Assembly: GCF_048268305.1 (NCBI RefSeq)
Contig: NZ_JBLWVT010000002.1
Coordinates: 310,001 to 374,000, forward strand
DNA: 64,000 bases
Direction of reading: 5' to 3'
From: Pseudodonghicola sp048268305
GTDB lineage: Bacteria; Pseudomonadota; Alphaproteobacteria; Rhodobacterales; Rhodobacteraceae
Of the stretch, positions 1 through 8,329 are shown in pieces. A program made the translations under genes and the position numbers. The notes under the pieces are model-generated. The model did no database searches. It had not been told where the DNA came from and worked only from the letters and a program-made list of their open reading frames with translations. Numbering within the stretch: the first letter of the stretch is position 1; every line of letters begins with the position of its first letter.

Positions 1-772
1 CCACCCAGTAATCGACATCCAGCATATGGTCGGAATGCACCGCCCGGCCGCGATCGGCCTTCAGCACGAAGCTTTCCATCGTGCCGAGCGGATAGTGGTT
101 GAGCTGCGCCAGCTTGTAATTCGGCCGACCATAGGCGCTGAACACGCGTGAGGTCTTGATCTGTTCGCCCAGGTCGCGGCCCTCGCCGTCGAACCAGCGG
201 GCATTGGCCAGCCGGTCGGGATCGGGGCCGCGGGGGCGATGCACCCCCAGTTTGCTATAGGTGCCGTCGTTGCGGTAGAGCGTCTTGAACATCGAGGCGC
301 GCCAGGGCCAGAACATCACCGCCGGGGCGCAGCGCACGAAGCTGTCGGTGATCGGCCGGTCGCGATAGCGGATGGTGTCGGCATTCCCGAACAGCCGCCA
401 GGTCAGGGTGATCGCCGTCGCCTCGGGCAGCGCCGCCCAGAGCGCGGCAAGGGTATGATCGCCCACATGGATATTGACGAATTCGTCGATGTCGAGCGTC
501 AGGATCCAGTCGGCCTTCTTCACCAGCCTGTGCTTGCCGGCCTTCTTCATCGCGGTGAACTGGATGCCGCCCTTGTCATGGGGGCTGTCGTTGCGCAGAT
601 GGGTCAGCCAGCCCAGATCCGCCAGCCGGTCCAGCATCAGGTCGGTGCCATCCTGGCAATCGTTCGACAACACGAGGAAATCGGTGAACCCCACCGCGCG
701 GTGATGCGCCAGCCATTCCAGCAGAAAGGCGCCCTCGTTGCGGACGGTGAGGACGGCCAGCGCGCGCATCAT
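1..772 (-). CDS. Glycosyltransferase family 2 protein, 3' end cut by window edge
   Basis: Read on the minus strand from tandem ATG codons at 772 and 769, the frame is open to the window edge (257 codons). It starts MMRALAVLTVRNEGAFLLEW, the nucleotide-sugar entry strand of GT-A family 2 enzymes of the 'CVKNE' type. SNDCQDGTD follows, and then LDIDEFVNI, the DxD metal/nucleotide site. It is paralogous to the genes at 3850-4878 and to the C-terminal half of 1484-3850. The preceding fkbM stop codon abuts the start (TGA then ATG), so it is translationally coupled and the last visible gene of a four-gene minus-strand operon. The likely role is transfer of a sugar to a surface polysaccharide or glycan; the substrate is unknown. 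The C-terminus lies outside the window. Confidence 0.85.
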   Translation of the reverse strand, partial: MMRALAVLTVRNEGAFLLEWLAHHRAVGFTDFLVLSNDCQDGTDLMLDRLADLGWLTHLRNDSPHDKGGIQFTAMKKAGKHRLVKKADWILTLDIDEFVNIHVGDHTLAALWAALPEATAITLTWRLFGNADTIRYRDRPITDSFVRCAPAVMFWPWRASMFKTLYRNDGTYSKLGVHRPRGPDPDRLANARWFDGEGRDLGEQIKTSRVFSAYGRPNYKLAQLNHYPLGTMESFVLKADRGRAVHSDHMLDVDYWV

Positions 773-1480
773 TCACCAACCCCGCTTGAAGGTGACGACC
801 TTGCCGTGCGAAGCCTTGGGGAAATAGGTGAGGCCAGCGTCGGACATCAGGCGGAATACCGCCTCGGTGCCAGCCTGGCCGAAGACCTGCGGGTGCAGTT
901 CCAGAACGACGAGACGCAGTCCGGACAGATCCATCAGTGGCAGCAGGTGCAGCTCGGCCCCCTCGATATCGCAGACCAGCGCGGTGGGCTTGATCTCGGC
1001 GAAGACCTCCGCGACCGGGCGCACCGGCACGGTCTCGCGCGCGATCACCCCGCCGTGCCGGTCGCCGAGATTGTCCTCCATCGAGGAGGCGACGAAATCG
1101 CCGCGCACGTAGAAGGTGACCTCGCCCGCCGTGTCGCCCAGAAGCGCGTTGTGCAATGTCACCCCGGTCACCCCGTTGGCCTCGTGGACCGAACGGATAT
1201 AGGGGATCATCGCCGGATTGGCCTCGAAGGCGTGGATTTCGCCCACCTTCAGCGCCTTGGCCATCAGGGTGGACATATAGCCCATGCCGGCGCCCAGTTC
1301 GATCACCCGGTCATCGGGCTTGATCTGGCTGAGCACCGCCTCGCTTTCCTTCAGCTCATAGGCATCCTTGTGCAGCAGGCTGCGGCGCTTGCGGTCGATC
1401 ACCCGCGGATCATAGGGGAACTTCAGCCCGCGCGAACGGATGAATTTCGGCGTGCCTTCGGGTTTGACGGATGTATCCAT
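773..1480 (-). CDS. FkbM family methyltransferase
   Basis: A 235-residue SAM-dependent methyltransferase of the FkbM type. The SAM-binding loop is visible as VIELGAGMGYMSTLMAKAL, preceded by the FkbM-like DPRVIDRKRRSLLHKDAYE segment. The later ALVCDIEGAELHLL matches the FkbM 'D-IEG-E' strand. The start at 1480 has a GGAG Shine-Dalgarno about 8 nt upstream, lying across the stop of the 788-residue gene (ends 1484). FkbM enzymes O-methylate sugars or polyketides. Between glycosyltransferases it most likely methylates a sugar of the glycan built by this operon. Family is clear; the acceptor is inferred from context. Confidence 0.88.
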   Translation of the reverse strand: MDTSVKPEGTPKFIRSRGLKFPYDPRVIDRKRRSLLHKDAYELKESEAVLSQIKPDDRVIELGAGMGYMSTLMAKALKVGEIHAFEANPAMIPYIRSVHEANGVTGVTLHNALLGDTAGEVTFYVRGDFVASSMEDNLGDRHGGVIARETVPVRPVAEVFAEIKPTALVCDIEGAELHLLPLMDLSGLRLVVLELHPQVFGQAGTEAVFRLMSDAGLTYFPKASHGKVVTFKRGW

Positions 1481-1483
1481 CGT

Positions 1484-3850
1484 TCAGCTCTCCAGATCCA
1501 GCGCCAGCGCATAGGCGGCGCGTTCCACTCCGTTCAGTTTGATCTCCAGCGCTTGCTGATACAACTCCTGAAACTCCGCCATGCCGTGCAGCTCGTCCGC
1601 CTTGGCGCGGTGCCACTCCAACCCGGTCCGATGCAGCGCGGCCAAAGTCTTATCCGCCATCAGCCGGTCGTATTCGGCCTGAAGCCGCGGCAGGTTGCGC
1701 TGGATGGTGATGTCGCGGGCATCGTCCCAGTCCATCCGGATCCAGTAGTTCAGCCCGATCGAGCGGTCGACATGCAGCGCCCGGCCGCGCTGGCGCTTGA
1801 CCAGAAAGCTTTCGGCCGAGCGCAGCGCATAGTGGTTCAGTTGCAGAAGGTCATAGCCGATCGACCGGGTCGAGCTGCGCCAGCCGTTGTCGATCGCCTC
1901 CTTGGTCATGTCGCGGCCCGAGCCGTTGACCCAGAGCACCTGGTCGCGCTTGTCCTCCTCCAGCTTGTTGGGGCGGTGGCAGGACAGTTTCGAATAGGCG
2001 CCGATGTTGCGGAACATGGTCTTGAAGCCCCAGACCGTATGCGGCTTGGGGCAGAATTTCGGGGCGCAGCGGTCGAATTGCTCGATGACAAAGCGATCCT
2101 CCAGCCGGGTCACCCCGCTGTGACCGAACAGCCGCCAGGTCATCGCCACATTGGTGGCCTCGGGCACGGCGGTGAAGAAATCCGCGAGCGTGCCATTGCC
2201 GCAGCGCACGTTGACGAATTCGTCGACGTCGATGTGCAGGAGCCAGTCGGCGGTCTTCACCAGGGGTTCTTTCAGCGACAGGTTCAGCGCGTGCTGCTGC
2301 GGTGACTTGCCCTTCCAGTCGTCGTTGTTGCGGTGCTGGACCACGCCCATCTCTTGCAGCCGGCCGAGGATTTCATCGGTGCCGTCGGTGCAGTCATTGG
2401 TATAGATCAGGAAATTGTCGACCCCGATGGCGCGATGATAGGCCACCCATTCGACGATATAGGGCGCTTCGTTCTTCATGCAGCCGACAATGACCGTGCC
2501 GGTGGAGCCTTCGGGCAGCACCCGCGGCGGCACGGCGGCATAGGGCGGCAGAACCTTGTCCTCTGCCACCGTGCCGATCCGGTCGTGCGGCGCATAGGCG
2601 GTGGTTCTGAGATGGGCGAATTTCTCCTGCGCGAGCGGTGGCAGGATGCGGCGGGCGGTCTCGCTCAGCCCGTCGTCCTCCGGGTGCTCGGGCCGCTCGG
2701 CCTCGCGCTCGGCGGCCGCCAGATCGGCGGCCTTGCCCTTGGTCTCGACATGAGAGGCCTTGTCGAGCCGCCCCATGAAGGTCAGCAGATATTGCGAGGC
2801 GCGATAACCGAATTCGGGATCGGCCTCCTGCCAGTCGGGCAGGGGCGCGTCGGGGACGAAGGTCTCGGCCGTCAGCGCCGGCTGGGTCTCCCGCAGCGCC
2901 GCATTCGCCGCCGCGAACCGCGCGGAGATGGCCGCGAGCGAGCCCGCCGCGATCGGGGCGCCGTCGATCCGGATTTCGTCCAGAAAGCTGTGCCAGAGCG
3001 TCCGGGGCAGGATGCGGGCGCGGTGTTCCAGCACCTTCAGCAGCAGCTCGTTCATCTGCCGGCTGCGTGCCAGCCAGGCCGCCGGGGGCTGCGGCAGGAC
3101 CGGATCGGGCTCTGCCCGGCCGAGCGGCGCGCCCAGCCCGAAGCTCTGCACCAGCTCGTCGGCCAGCGCCTCGCCATGAAACCGCGCCTCGTCATAGGGG
3201 CGCAGCGTGACGCTGCCGGTGCCGAAGGTGCCTTGCCAGAAGTCCACCAGCGCGGTGTAATCCAGCCAGAAGGGCGCGCCCTGGGTTTCCAGGAATTGCC
3301 CGCCGGCGGGATCGGGCGCCGGGGCGCCGTCAAGTGCGGCTTGCCACCAGGGCGCGCCGGATCGGGCCAGGGCGATTTCGCGGGTCAGCGGCACCGCACG
3401 CCCCTCCATCACCTGGGCGGCATAGGTCCGCGCCAGCGCCCGGGCCGGGTCGTCCACGTGGGCGATGATGCGGATGTCCTCGGACAGCGGCGCCAGCAGA
3501 TCGCGCAGCCGCTCCAATTCCGACACCCGGCAGAGCGAGCTGCCAAGTTGCAGCGCCGTCAGGATCATCGCCTGCGGCTTTTCCCGCGCCACATCGGCGG
3601 CCAGGCTCTGCGCCAGCATCTCGCGCAGCTTCTTTTGCTTCGCCGCCGGGATGAACCCACGGTTGAAGCGCAGCGGGTCGACATGGTCGGGATCGGTCAC
3701 CGCCATGTAAAGCCGGGTGTGGTTGCGCCCGCCCAGCGTGCCGGGCAGCAGCACGCCCTGCGCCTTCAGCGCCTCGCGATGCAGATCGAGCTGGGCCTGC
3801 AGCCGCCCGCCGCCGATGTCCTGCGGTCCGATATGCAGATGGATACGCAT
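1484..3850 (-). CDS. Fused sulfotransferase-like / glycosyltransferase family 2 protein
   Basis: A 788-residue two-part protein. The N-terminal ~440 residues begin MRIHLHIGPQDIGGGRLQAQ, which looks like the start of PAPS-dependent sulfotransferases (LHIG-PKTGTT-LQ) with the phosphate-binding KTGTT loop replaced. It also has sulfotransferase-like helices (for example IRIIAHVDDPARALARTYAAQ, where active members have an R-P motif). From about residue 451 (GTVIVGCMKNEAPYIVEW) a complete family 2 glycosyltransferase follows with TNDCTDGTD and HIDVDEFVNV. The start overlaps the upstream gene's stop (TGATG at 3848-3852). The glycosyltransferase half is probably active. The first half has probably lost PAPS binding and may be structural. 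Fusion and context suggest a glycan-modifying operon. Confidence 0.8.
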   Translation of the reverse strand: MRIHLHIGPQDIGGGRLQAQLDLHREALKAQGVLLPGTLGGRNHTRLYMAVTDPDHVDPLRFNRGFIPAAKQKKLREMLAQSLAADVAREKPQAMILTALQLGSSLCRVSELERLRDLLAPLSEDIRIIAHVDDPARALARTYAAQVMEGRAVPLTREIALARSGAPWWQAALDGAPAPDPAGGQFLETQGAPFWLDYTALVDFWQGTFGTGSVTLRPYDEARFHGEALADELVQSFGLGAPLGRAEPDPVLPQPPAAWLARSRQMNELLLKVLEHRARILPRTLWHSFLDEIRIDGAPIAAGSLAAISARFAAANAALRETQPALTAETFVPDAPLPDWQEADPEFGYRASQYLLTFMGRLDKASHVETKGKAADLAAAEREAERPEHPEDDGLSETARRILPPLAQEKFAHLRTTAYAPHDRIGTVAEDKVLPPYAAVPPRVLPEGSTGTVIVGCMKNEAPYIVEWVAYHRAIGVDNFLIYTNDCTDGTDEILGRLQEMGVVQHRNNDDWKGKSPQQHALNLSLKEPLVKTADWLLHIDVDEFVNVRCGNGTLADFFTAVPEATNVAMTWRLFGHSGVTRLEDRFVIEQFDRCAPKFCPKPHTVWGFKTMFRNIGAYSKLSCHRPNKLEEDKRDQVLWVNGSGRDMTKEAIDNGWRSSTRSIGYDLLQLNHYALRSAESFLVKRQRGRALHVDRSIGLNYWIRMDWDDARDITIQRNLPRLQAEYDRLMADKTLAALHRTGLEWHRAKADELHGMAEFQELYQQALEIKLNGVERAAYALALDLES

Positions 3851-4878
3851 CAGGCAATTCCCAAGGTCTTCAGCATCGCCTCTTCCTGCGGCGGCAGGGT
3901 CGAGGCGGCGCGCAATTGTGCTTGCATCTGGCGATAGGCGGGCTTGGCGAGCAGCTCGTCGCGCTTGGCGCGATGCAGTCGAACCGCCTCCGCATGCAGG
4001 GCGCCGATCTCGGGATCGGCCTTCAGCTCGGCGAGGGCGGTCTCGAGCGCGGGGAGATGCCGCCGGATCGACAGATCCTGCCAGGCCGGATCGTTGCGCT
4101 CGCGCCAGTAACTGTCGTCAAAGGCGCGGTTCTCGCGGTTCACGTCGCCGCGGTCGTTCTTGACCAGATAGCTGTCGAGCGAGCGCAGCGCATAATGGTT
4201 CAGCGTCGCGAAGTCCCGCGCGCCCTTGGCCGGGAACTTGCGGATGCGGTTCGGATTGGCCGCGACCAGGAACTTGTGCTGCACCGGCCGGCCCGATCCG
4301 TCGGTCCAGATCGGGCGCGCTTCCCCCGTGAGGCCCTTCTTGAAAAACGGCCGATGGGCGCCGAAATACTGCAGTGGAAAATCGCGCCGGATCAGTGTCT
4401 TGACCTCCTGCGCGGTCTGATCGCACCAGATGTCGGGATTATGGCTGCGGGTGAATTGCGCGATCACCGGCGCATCCTCGAACGTCTCGATCCCGTCATT
4501 GGCGAAGAACTGGAAGGTGATCGAAATCGCCTGCGGATCGCCTGAGGCCGCGATCAGCGCCGGGATGGTGTGATCGCCCACATGGATGTTGAGGAATTCG
4601 TCGACATCGGCGATCCAGACCCAGTCAGAGTCGCGCACCAGCGGCAATTGGCCGGCATGCTTCAAGGCCTCCATCTGGTAATTCCGCCCCTCCGCCGGGT
4701 TCGGCAGATGGGTGACCAGTCCGCGCGCCGCAAGGGCATCCAGCAGCCGGTCGGTGCCGTCGGAACAATCGTTGGAATAGAACAGGTGATCGGTCACCCC
4801 GATCAGCCGGTTGAAGGCGATCCATTCCAGCAGGAACGGCCCTTCGTTCTTCACGCAGGTCACCGCGGTGATCCGCAT
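3850..4878 (-). CDS. Glycosyltransferase family 2 protein
   Basis: A 342-residue GT-A enzyme: MRITAVTCVKNEGPFLLEWI, YSNDCSDGTDRLLDAL, and WIADVDEFLNIHVGDHT (DxD-containing), then a C-terminal region ending in a basic helix. It is the first gene of the minus-strand operon; its stop overlaps the next start by one base. It is paralogous to both downstream GT2 units, so the operon encodes three related transferases. A GGAG lies about 7 nt upstream of the ATG. It faces coxD divergently across ~200 nt, where the promoter should lie. The sugar donor and acceptor cannot be read from sequence. Confidence 0.88.
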   Translation of the reverse strand: MRITAVTCVKNEGPFLLEWIAFNRLIGVTDHLFYSNDCSDGTDRLLDALAARGLVTHLPNPAEGRNYQMEALKHAGQLPLVRDSDWVWIADVDEFLNIHVGDHTIPALIAASGDPQAISITFQFFANDGIETFEDAPVIAQFTRSHNPDIWCDQTAQEVKTLIRRDFPLQYFGAHRPFFKKGLTGEARPIWTDGSGRPVQHKFLVAANPNRIRKFPAKGARDFATLNHYALRSLDSYLVKNDRGDVNRENRAFDDSYWRERNDPAWQDLSIRRHLPALETALAELKADPEIGALHAEAVRLHRAKRDELLAKPAYRQMQAQLRAASTLPPQEEAMLKTLGIA

Positions 4879-5081
4879 GTCGCCTCCTTTACTGGCCGGT
4901 CGGCTCCTGCCGGGGGCGGCCTCTGCTCACTCTTCACCCAAGGCGGGGTTCGCCCCCGTCATCTTGGCCCGAACCATCGCAGCTTGGCGCAGGAGCGTCA
5001 ATATTGCGTGACCCCCGCCGGATCATCCCCGGCTTGACCGCTGGGGCCTGTTCGGCGTTCTCTGGGGGCAGGAGGAGACCC

Positions 5082-5990
5082 ATGCAAAACCCCAATTCGA
5101 TCGAGGCGGTGCAAAGCCTGTTGGCGCGGCAGAACTATGTCTGCGACCGGGCGCTCGGCACGGTCGCCTTTCTGGCCCTGAAACTTGGTCGGCCGCTGTT
5201 TCTGGAAGGTGAGCCCGGCACCGGCAAGACCGAGATCGCCAAGGCGCTGGCCAAGGGGCTGAACCGCCGGCTGATCCGGCTGCAATGCTACGAGGGGCTC
5301 GACGCGGCGAGCGCGGTCTATGAATGGAACTTTCCCGCCCAGATGATCGCCATCCGCACCGCCGAAGCCGAGGGCAACGCCGATCGCGATACGCTGCAAC
5401 GCGATCTCTTCGGGGCCGATTACCTGATCGAACGGCCGCTCCTGCAGGCGATGCGCCCCGATGAACATGGCGCCCCGGTGTTGCTGATCGACGAGATCGA
5501 CCGCACCGACGAACCCTTCGAGGCCTTTCTGCTCGAGGCGCTGTCGGACTATCAGGTCACCATCCCCGAGCTTGGCCCCATCGTCGCGCCCGAGCCGCCG
5601 ATCGTGATCCTCACCTCCAACCGCACCCGCGAGGTGCACGACGCGCTGAAACGCCGTTGCCTCTATCACTGGGTCGATTACCCCGACTTCGAGCGTGAGA
5701 TCGACATCCTGCACGCCCGCGTGCCGGAGGCGGCCGAGGCGCTCAGCCGCGAGGTGGTGGCCTTTGTCCAGCGGCTGCGCACCGAGGATCTGTTCAAGAA
5801 GCCCGGTGTCGCCGAAACCGTCGACTGGGCCAAATGCCTGCTGGCGCTCGACGTGATCGCGCTCAGCCCGCAGGTGATCGCCGATACCCTGGGGGCGATC
5901 CTCAAGTACCAGGACGATATCCAGCGCCTGCAAGGGTCCGAGGCCAAGCGCATCCTGGATGAGGTCCGCGCCGGCCTCGGGCCGGCGTGA
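5082..5990 (+). CDS. coxD: MoxR/CoxD-type AAA+ ATPase
   Basis: A 302-residue AAA+ ATPase with Walker A GEPGTGKT at about residues 43-50, Walker B VLLIDEID and a sensor-1 region VILTSNRTREVHDALKRRC. The start at 5082 (MQNPNSIE) is preferred over an upstream in-frame ATG at 5004 because a GGCAGGAGGAG ribosome site lies just upstream. CoxD is known in CO-dehydrogenase clusters as a membrane-associated chaperone-like ATPase that helps mature the CuSMo active site. Here it is followed by a VWA protein (coxE) and, further on, xdhC and coxSLM, which supports a cofactor-maturation role. It could serve another molybdenum hydroxylase if the enzyme is not a true CODH. Confidence 0.87.
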   Translation: MQNPNSIEAVQSLLARQNYVCDRALGTVAFLALKLGRPLFLEGEPGTGKTEIAKALAKGLNRRLIRLQCYEGLDAASAVYEWNFPAQMIAIRTAEAEGNADRDTLQRDLFGADYLIERPLLQAMRPDEHGAPVLLIDEIDRTDEPFEAFLLEALSDYQVTIPELGPIVAPEPPIVILTSNRTREVHDALKRRCLYHWVDYPDFEREIDILHARVPEAAEALSREVVAFVQRLRTEDLFKKPGVAETVDWAKCLLALDVIALSPQVIADTLGAILKYQDDIQRLQGSEAKRILDEVRAGLGPA

Positions 5991-6020
5991 CTGCCATGTC
6001 GCCCGCCTGCGCCTTCTTCT

Positions 6021-6061
6021 CTGTGAAAATACTCCGGGGGTCTGGGGGCAGCGCCCCCAGG
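6021..6061 (+). repeat. Dispersed intergenic hairpin repeat (variant copy)
   Basis: The stretch has an AAAATACTCCGGGGG core followed by a perfect hairpin, CTGGGGGC-AGC-GCCCCCAG (6042-6060). The same core-plus-hairpin appears on the other strand at 47235-47284, and in variant form at 10322, 53624 and 57302. It lies in the 78-nt coxD-coxE gap just before the coxE ribosome site. Confidence 0.7.
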
Positions 6062-6068
6062 AGGTTTG

Positions 6069-7322
6069 ATGCCTGAATACGCCCCCCTCGACCTTCCCGA
6101 GACACCGCAACTCATCCAGAACATCACCTGGTTCGCCCGCGCCCTGCGCAAGGCCGGGCTGCCGATCGGGCCGGGCCGGGTGGCCGAGGCGATCCGCGCC
6201 GTGGTCGCCGCCGGCTTCACCTCGCGCGAGGATTTCTTTTACACCTTGCGCGCCTGCTTCTGTTCGCGGCCCGAGCATCTGGTGGTCTTCGCCCAGGTCT
6301 TTCGCCTCTATTGGCGCGATCCGCGCTATATGGAACACATGATGGCGATGATGCTGCCCGCCGTGCGCGGCGTGCAGGAGGAACGTCGTGCCCGCCCGGC
6401 CGAGAAACGCGCGGCCGAGGCGTTGCTGGATGGTGCCACGCCCGATCTGCCGGAGACCCTGCCGGAGCCGGAGGAGGAGCTGAAGATCGAGGTCGACGCC
6501 TCGCGCACCATGTCGGGGCAGGAGCGGCTCAGAACCCTCGACTTCGAACAGATGAGCACCGAGGAGATGACGCAGGCCAAACGCATGCTGGCGCGCCTCA
6601 CCCTGCCGGTGCCGCCCTTGCCGTCGCGCCGGCTGCGCGCCACCTCGTCCGGGGGCCGCTATGACGCGCGCCGCACCCTGCGGCTGGCGATGCGCCGCGG
6701 CGGCGAGATCCGAGATCTCGCCCGGGTCGAACCACGGGTTCGCTGGCCCAATCTGGTGGTGCTTTGCGATATCTCCGGCTCGATGAGCCAATACAGCCGC
6801 ATGGTGCTGCATTTCCTCCATGCGGTGTCGAACGCCAAGGGGCAGGGCTGGGCCCAGGTCCATGCCTTCACCTTCGGCACCAGGCTCACCAATATCACCC
6901 GCCACCTGCGCGGTCGCGACGTCGACGCGGCGCTGGCCGCCGCCGGGGCCGAGGCGCAGGATTGGGAGGGCGGCACCAGGATCGGCGCCTGCCTGCGCGC
7001 CTTCAATCGCGACTGGTCGCGCCGGGTGCTGGGGCAGGGGGCGGTGGTGCTGCTGATCACCGACGGGCTCGACCGCGACGATCCCGACCAGCTGGCGCGC
7101 GAGACCGAACGGCTGCAGCTCTCCTGCCGGCGGCTGATCTGGCTCAACCCGCTGTTGCGCTGGGACGGCTTCGCGCCCAAGGCGCGCGGCATCGCCGCCA
7201 TGCTTCCCCATGTCGACAGCTTTCGCGCCGGTCACTCCATCGCCTCGCTCGAAGCGCTCGTCATGGCGCTGTCGCGCCCCGATGATCCCGGCGAGAAATC
7301 GCGGCTGATGGCGCTGCTCTGA
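6069..7322 (+). CDS. coxE: VWA-domain protein, CoxE-like
   Basis: A 417-residue protein whose C-terminal half is a von Willebrand A domain with a complete MIDAS motif (LCDISGSMS, DxSxS) and a later LITDGLDRDD. The N-terminal ~170 residues are the helical region typical of CoxE (PQLIQNITWFARALRKAGL). A CAGGAGG ribosome site precedes the ATG at 6069; the TTG at 6066 would add one residue. MoxR and VWA proteins act as pairs, and CoxD/CoxE work together in CODH maturation. The gene is followed by 536 nt without coding sequence, so it may be transcribed separately from the xdhC part. Confidence 0.86.
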   Translation: MPEYAPLDLPETPQLIQNITWFARALRKAGLPIGPGRVAEAIRAVVAAGFTSREDFFYTLRACFCSRPEHLVVFAQVFRLYWRDPRYMEHMMAMMLPAVRGVQEERRARPAEKRAAEALLDGATPDLPETLPEPEEELKIEVDASRTMSGQERLRTLDFEQMSTEEMTQAKRMLARLTLPVPPLPSRRLRATSSGGRYDARRTLRLAMRRGGEIRDLARVEPRVRWPNLVVLCDISGSMSQYSRMVLHFLHAVSNAKGQGWAQVHAFTFGTRLTNITRHLRGRDVDAALAAAGAEAQDWEGGTRIGACLRAFNRDWSRRVLGQGAVVLLITDGLDRDDPDQLARETERLQLSCRRLIWLNPLLRWDGFAPKARGIAAMLPHVDSFRAGHSIASLEALVMALSRPDDPGEKSRLMALL

Positions 7323-7489
7323 TCCGGCGGTCGGCCCGCGCGTCACCTTGGGGAGCCTCCGGCGGGAGTATTTGGGCAGAAGAGAGGCGGCAGGGGGACA
7401 AGCTCTGCCGCGCGGCGTTTTTCTCACCGAAAACACCCCCGGCGCTTGCCCCGGGCGCGCCGGTGAAAAAAGGCGCGGGCGGCGGCCAT

Positions 7490-7503
7490 TTGATCTAAAT
7501 CAT
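7490..7503 (+). promoter_or_regulatory. FNR/CRP-like box, one mismatch
   Basis: TTGAT-CTAA-ATCAT differs at one base from the FNR consensus TTGAT-N4-ATCAA. It sits in the gap before DUF1203-xdhC, about 355 nt upstream of the start codon. A second, perfect box follows coxM at 14322. If functional, it would link expression of the maturation genes to oxygen through an FnrL-type regulator. Confidence 0.4.
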
Positions 7504-7703
7504 TCTAAACTCGGAATATGACGTTTAGCTTCCCCGCTCGAAGCCATTTGCGAGGGGGCGTGTCGCTCAACTGGACAATCGGCGGGCTGCTGCTGGGGCG
7601 GTCAGCCTTCAAGCCTGCCGGCTTGCATCTGTCGGCAGGGTGATCCGAGTTTCCGGGGCTGGCGGGCCCCGGGACAGGGTGGCCGGTATTCCCGGCCATC
7701 TGC

Positions 7704-7739
7704 AAGCGGCCCGGTTCCCGTGTTCCTGCCGGGCCGCTT
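7704..7739 (+). other. Strong hairpin in the leader of DUF1203
   Basis: Perfect 11-bp arms AAGCGGCCCGG (7704-7714) and CCGGGCCGCTT (7729-7739) enclose a 14-nt loop. The tail CTGCGCCTTTCTGCC has only a short T run. It could be a weak terminator or attenuator, or a stabilising 5' structure of the downstream message. Confidence 0.35.
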
Positions 7740-7858
7740 CTGCGCCTTTCTGCCTTGGGGCCTGTTGGGCGCGCCGCTTTGCGCAGGAAGCGGGTCGCCC
7801 GGCAGGGGCGCCGCCGCTTAGGTCTGATCCGACAACTTCAACCGGAAAGGACTTTGCC

Positions 7859-8329
7859 ATGACCCTGCAGTTTCACCCCTATGACAGCGCCTTTGTCGCT
7901 TCGGTTCGCGCCGGAGGGCCCGACGCCAATGGCCAGCCGGCCGAACGGGCGGTCTCTGACGGCGCCGGCACCCCCTGTCGCCACTGCCTGCAGAACATCC
8001 CCGAAGGCGCGCCCATGCTGATCCTTGCCGCGCGGCCCTTCCCGGCGCTGCAGCCCTATGCGGAGACCGGGCCGATCTTTCTCTGCGCCGAGGACTGCGC
8101 CCCCTGGGACGGCGATGGTGTGCCGGAAATCCTGACCACCGCCCCCGACTATCTGCTGAAGGGCTATGGCGCCAATGACCGGATCGTCTATGGCACCGGC
8201 AGGGTCGTGCCCTCCGACGATCTGCCCGCCTATGCGGAAACCTTGCTGGGCGACCCGAGGATCGCCTATGTTGATGTGCGCTCGGCCCGCAACAATTGCT
8301 TTCAGGCCCGTATCACGAGGCGACCATGA
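7859..8329 (+). CDS. DUF1203 family protein
   Basis: A 156-residue protein beginning MTLQFHPYDSAFVASVRAGG. It has CRHCLQNIPEGAPMLILAARPF and a conserved end, AYVDVRSARNNCFQARITR. These match my recollection of the DUF1203 family, small soluble proteins with conserved Cys and Asn residues and unknown function. The ATG at 7859 is preceded by GGAAAGGA. The stop overlaps the xdhC start (ATGA at 8326-8329), so the two are translationally coupled. That coupling suggests, but does not show, a role in molybdoenzyme maturation or handling. The C-R-H-C motif could bind metal; this is inference. Confidence 0.7.
   Translation: MTLQFHPYDSAFVASVRAGGPDANGQPAERAVSDGAGTPCRHCLQNIPEGAPMLILAARPFPALQPYAETGPIFLCAEDCAPWDGDGVPEILTTAPDYLLKGYGANDRIVYGTGRVVPSDDLPAYAETLLGDPRIAYVDVRSARNNCFQARITRRP

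Larger units (their letters stand above)
7323..7858. other. 536-nt non-coding gap inside the cox cluster
   Basis: No credible gene was found; open frames here have no ribosome site or recognisable motif. The gap holds a CCTCCGGCGGGAGTATTTGG sequence (about 7359-7378) of a type seen again near 18696, an FNR-like box at 7490-7503, and a strong hairpin at 7704-7739. The last ~350 nt is therefore probably a long leader for the DUF1203-xdhC operon. Confidence 0.55.

Noticed and set aside
239..3937. Long plus-strand open frames (up to 688 codons) across the glycosyltransferase operon
   Set aside because: They are the antisense of clear GT2/FkbM genes. Their translations are low-complexity Gly/Arg/Gln/His-rich and lack ribosome sites; GC-rich third positions create such frames.
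4998..7436. 812-codon minus-strand frame over coxD and coxE
   Set aside because: Same reason; coxD Walker motifs and the coxE MIDAS motif define the plus strand.
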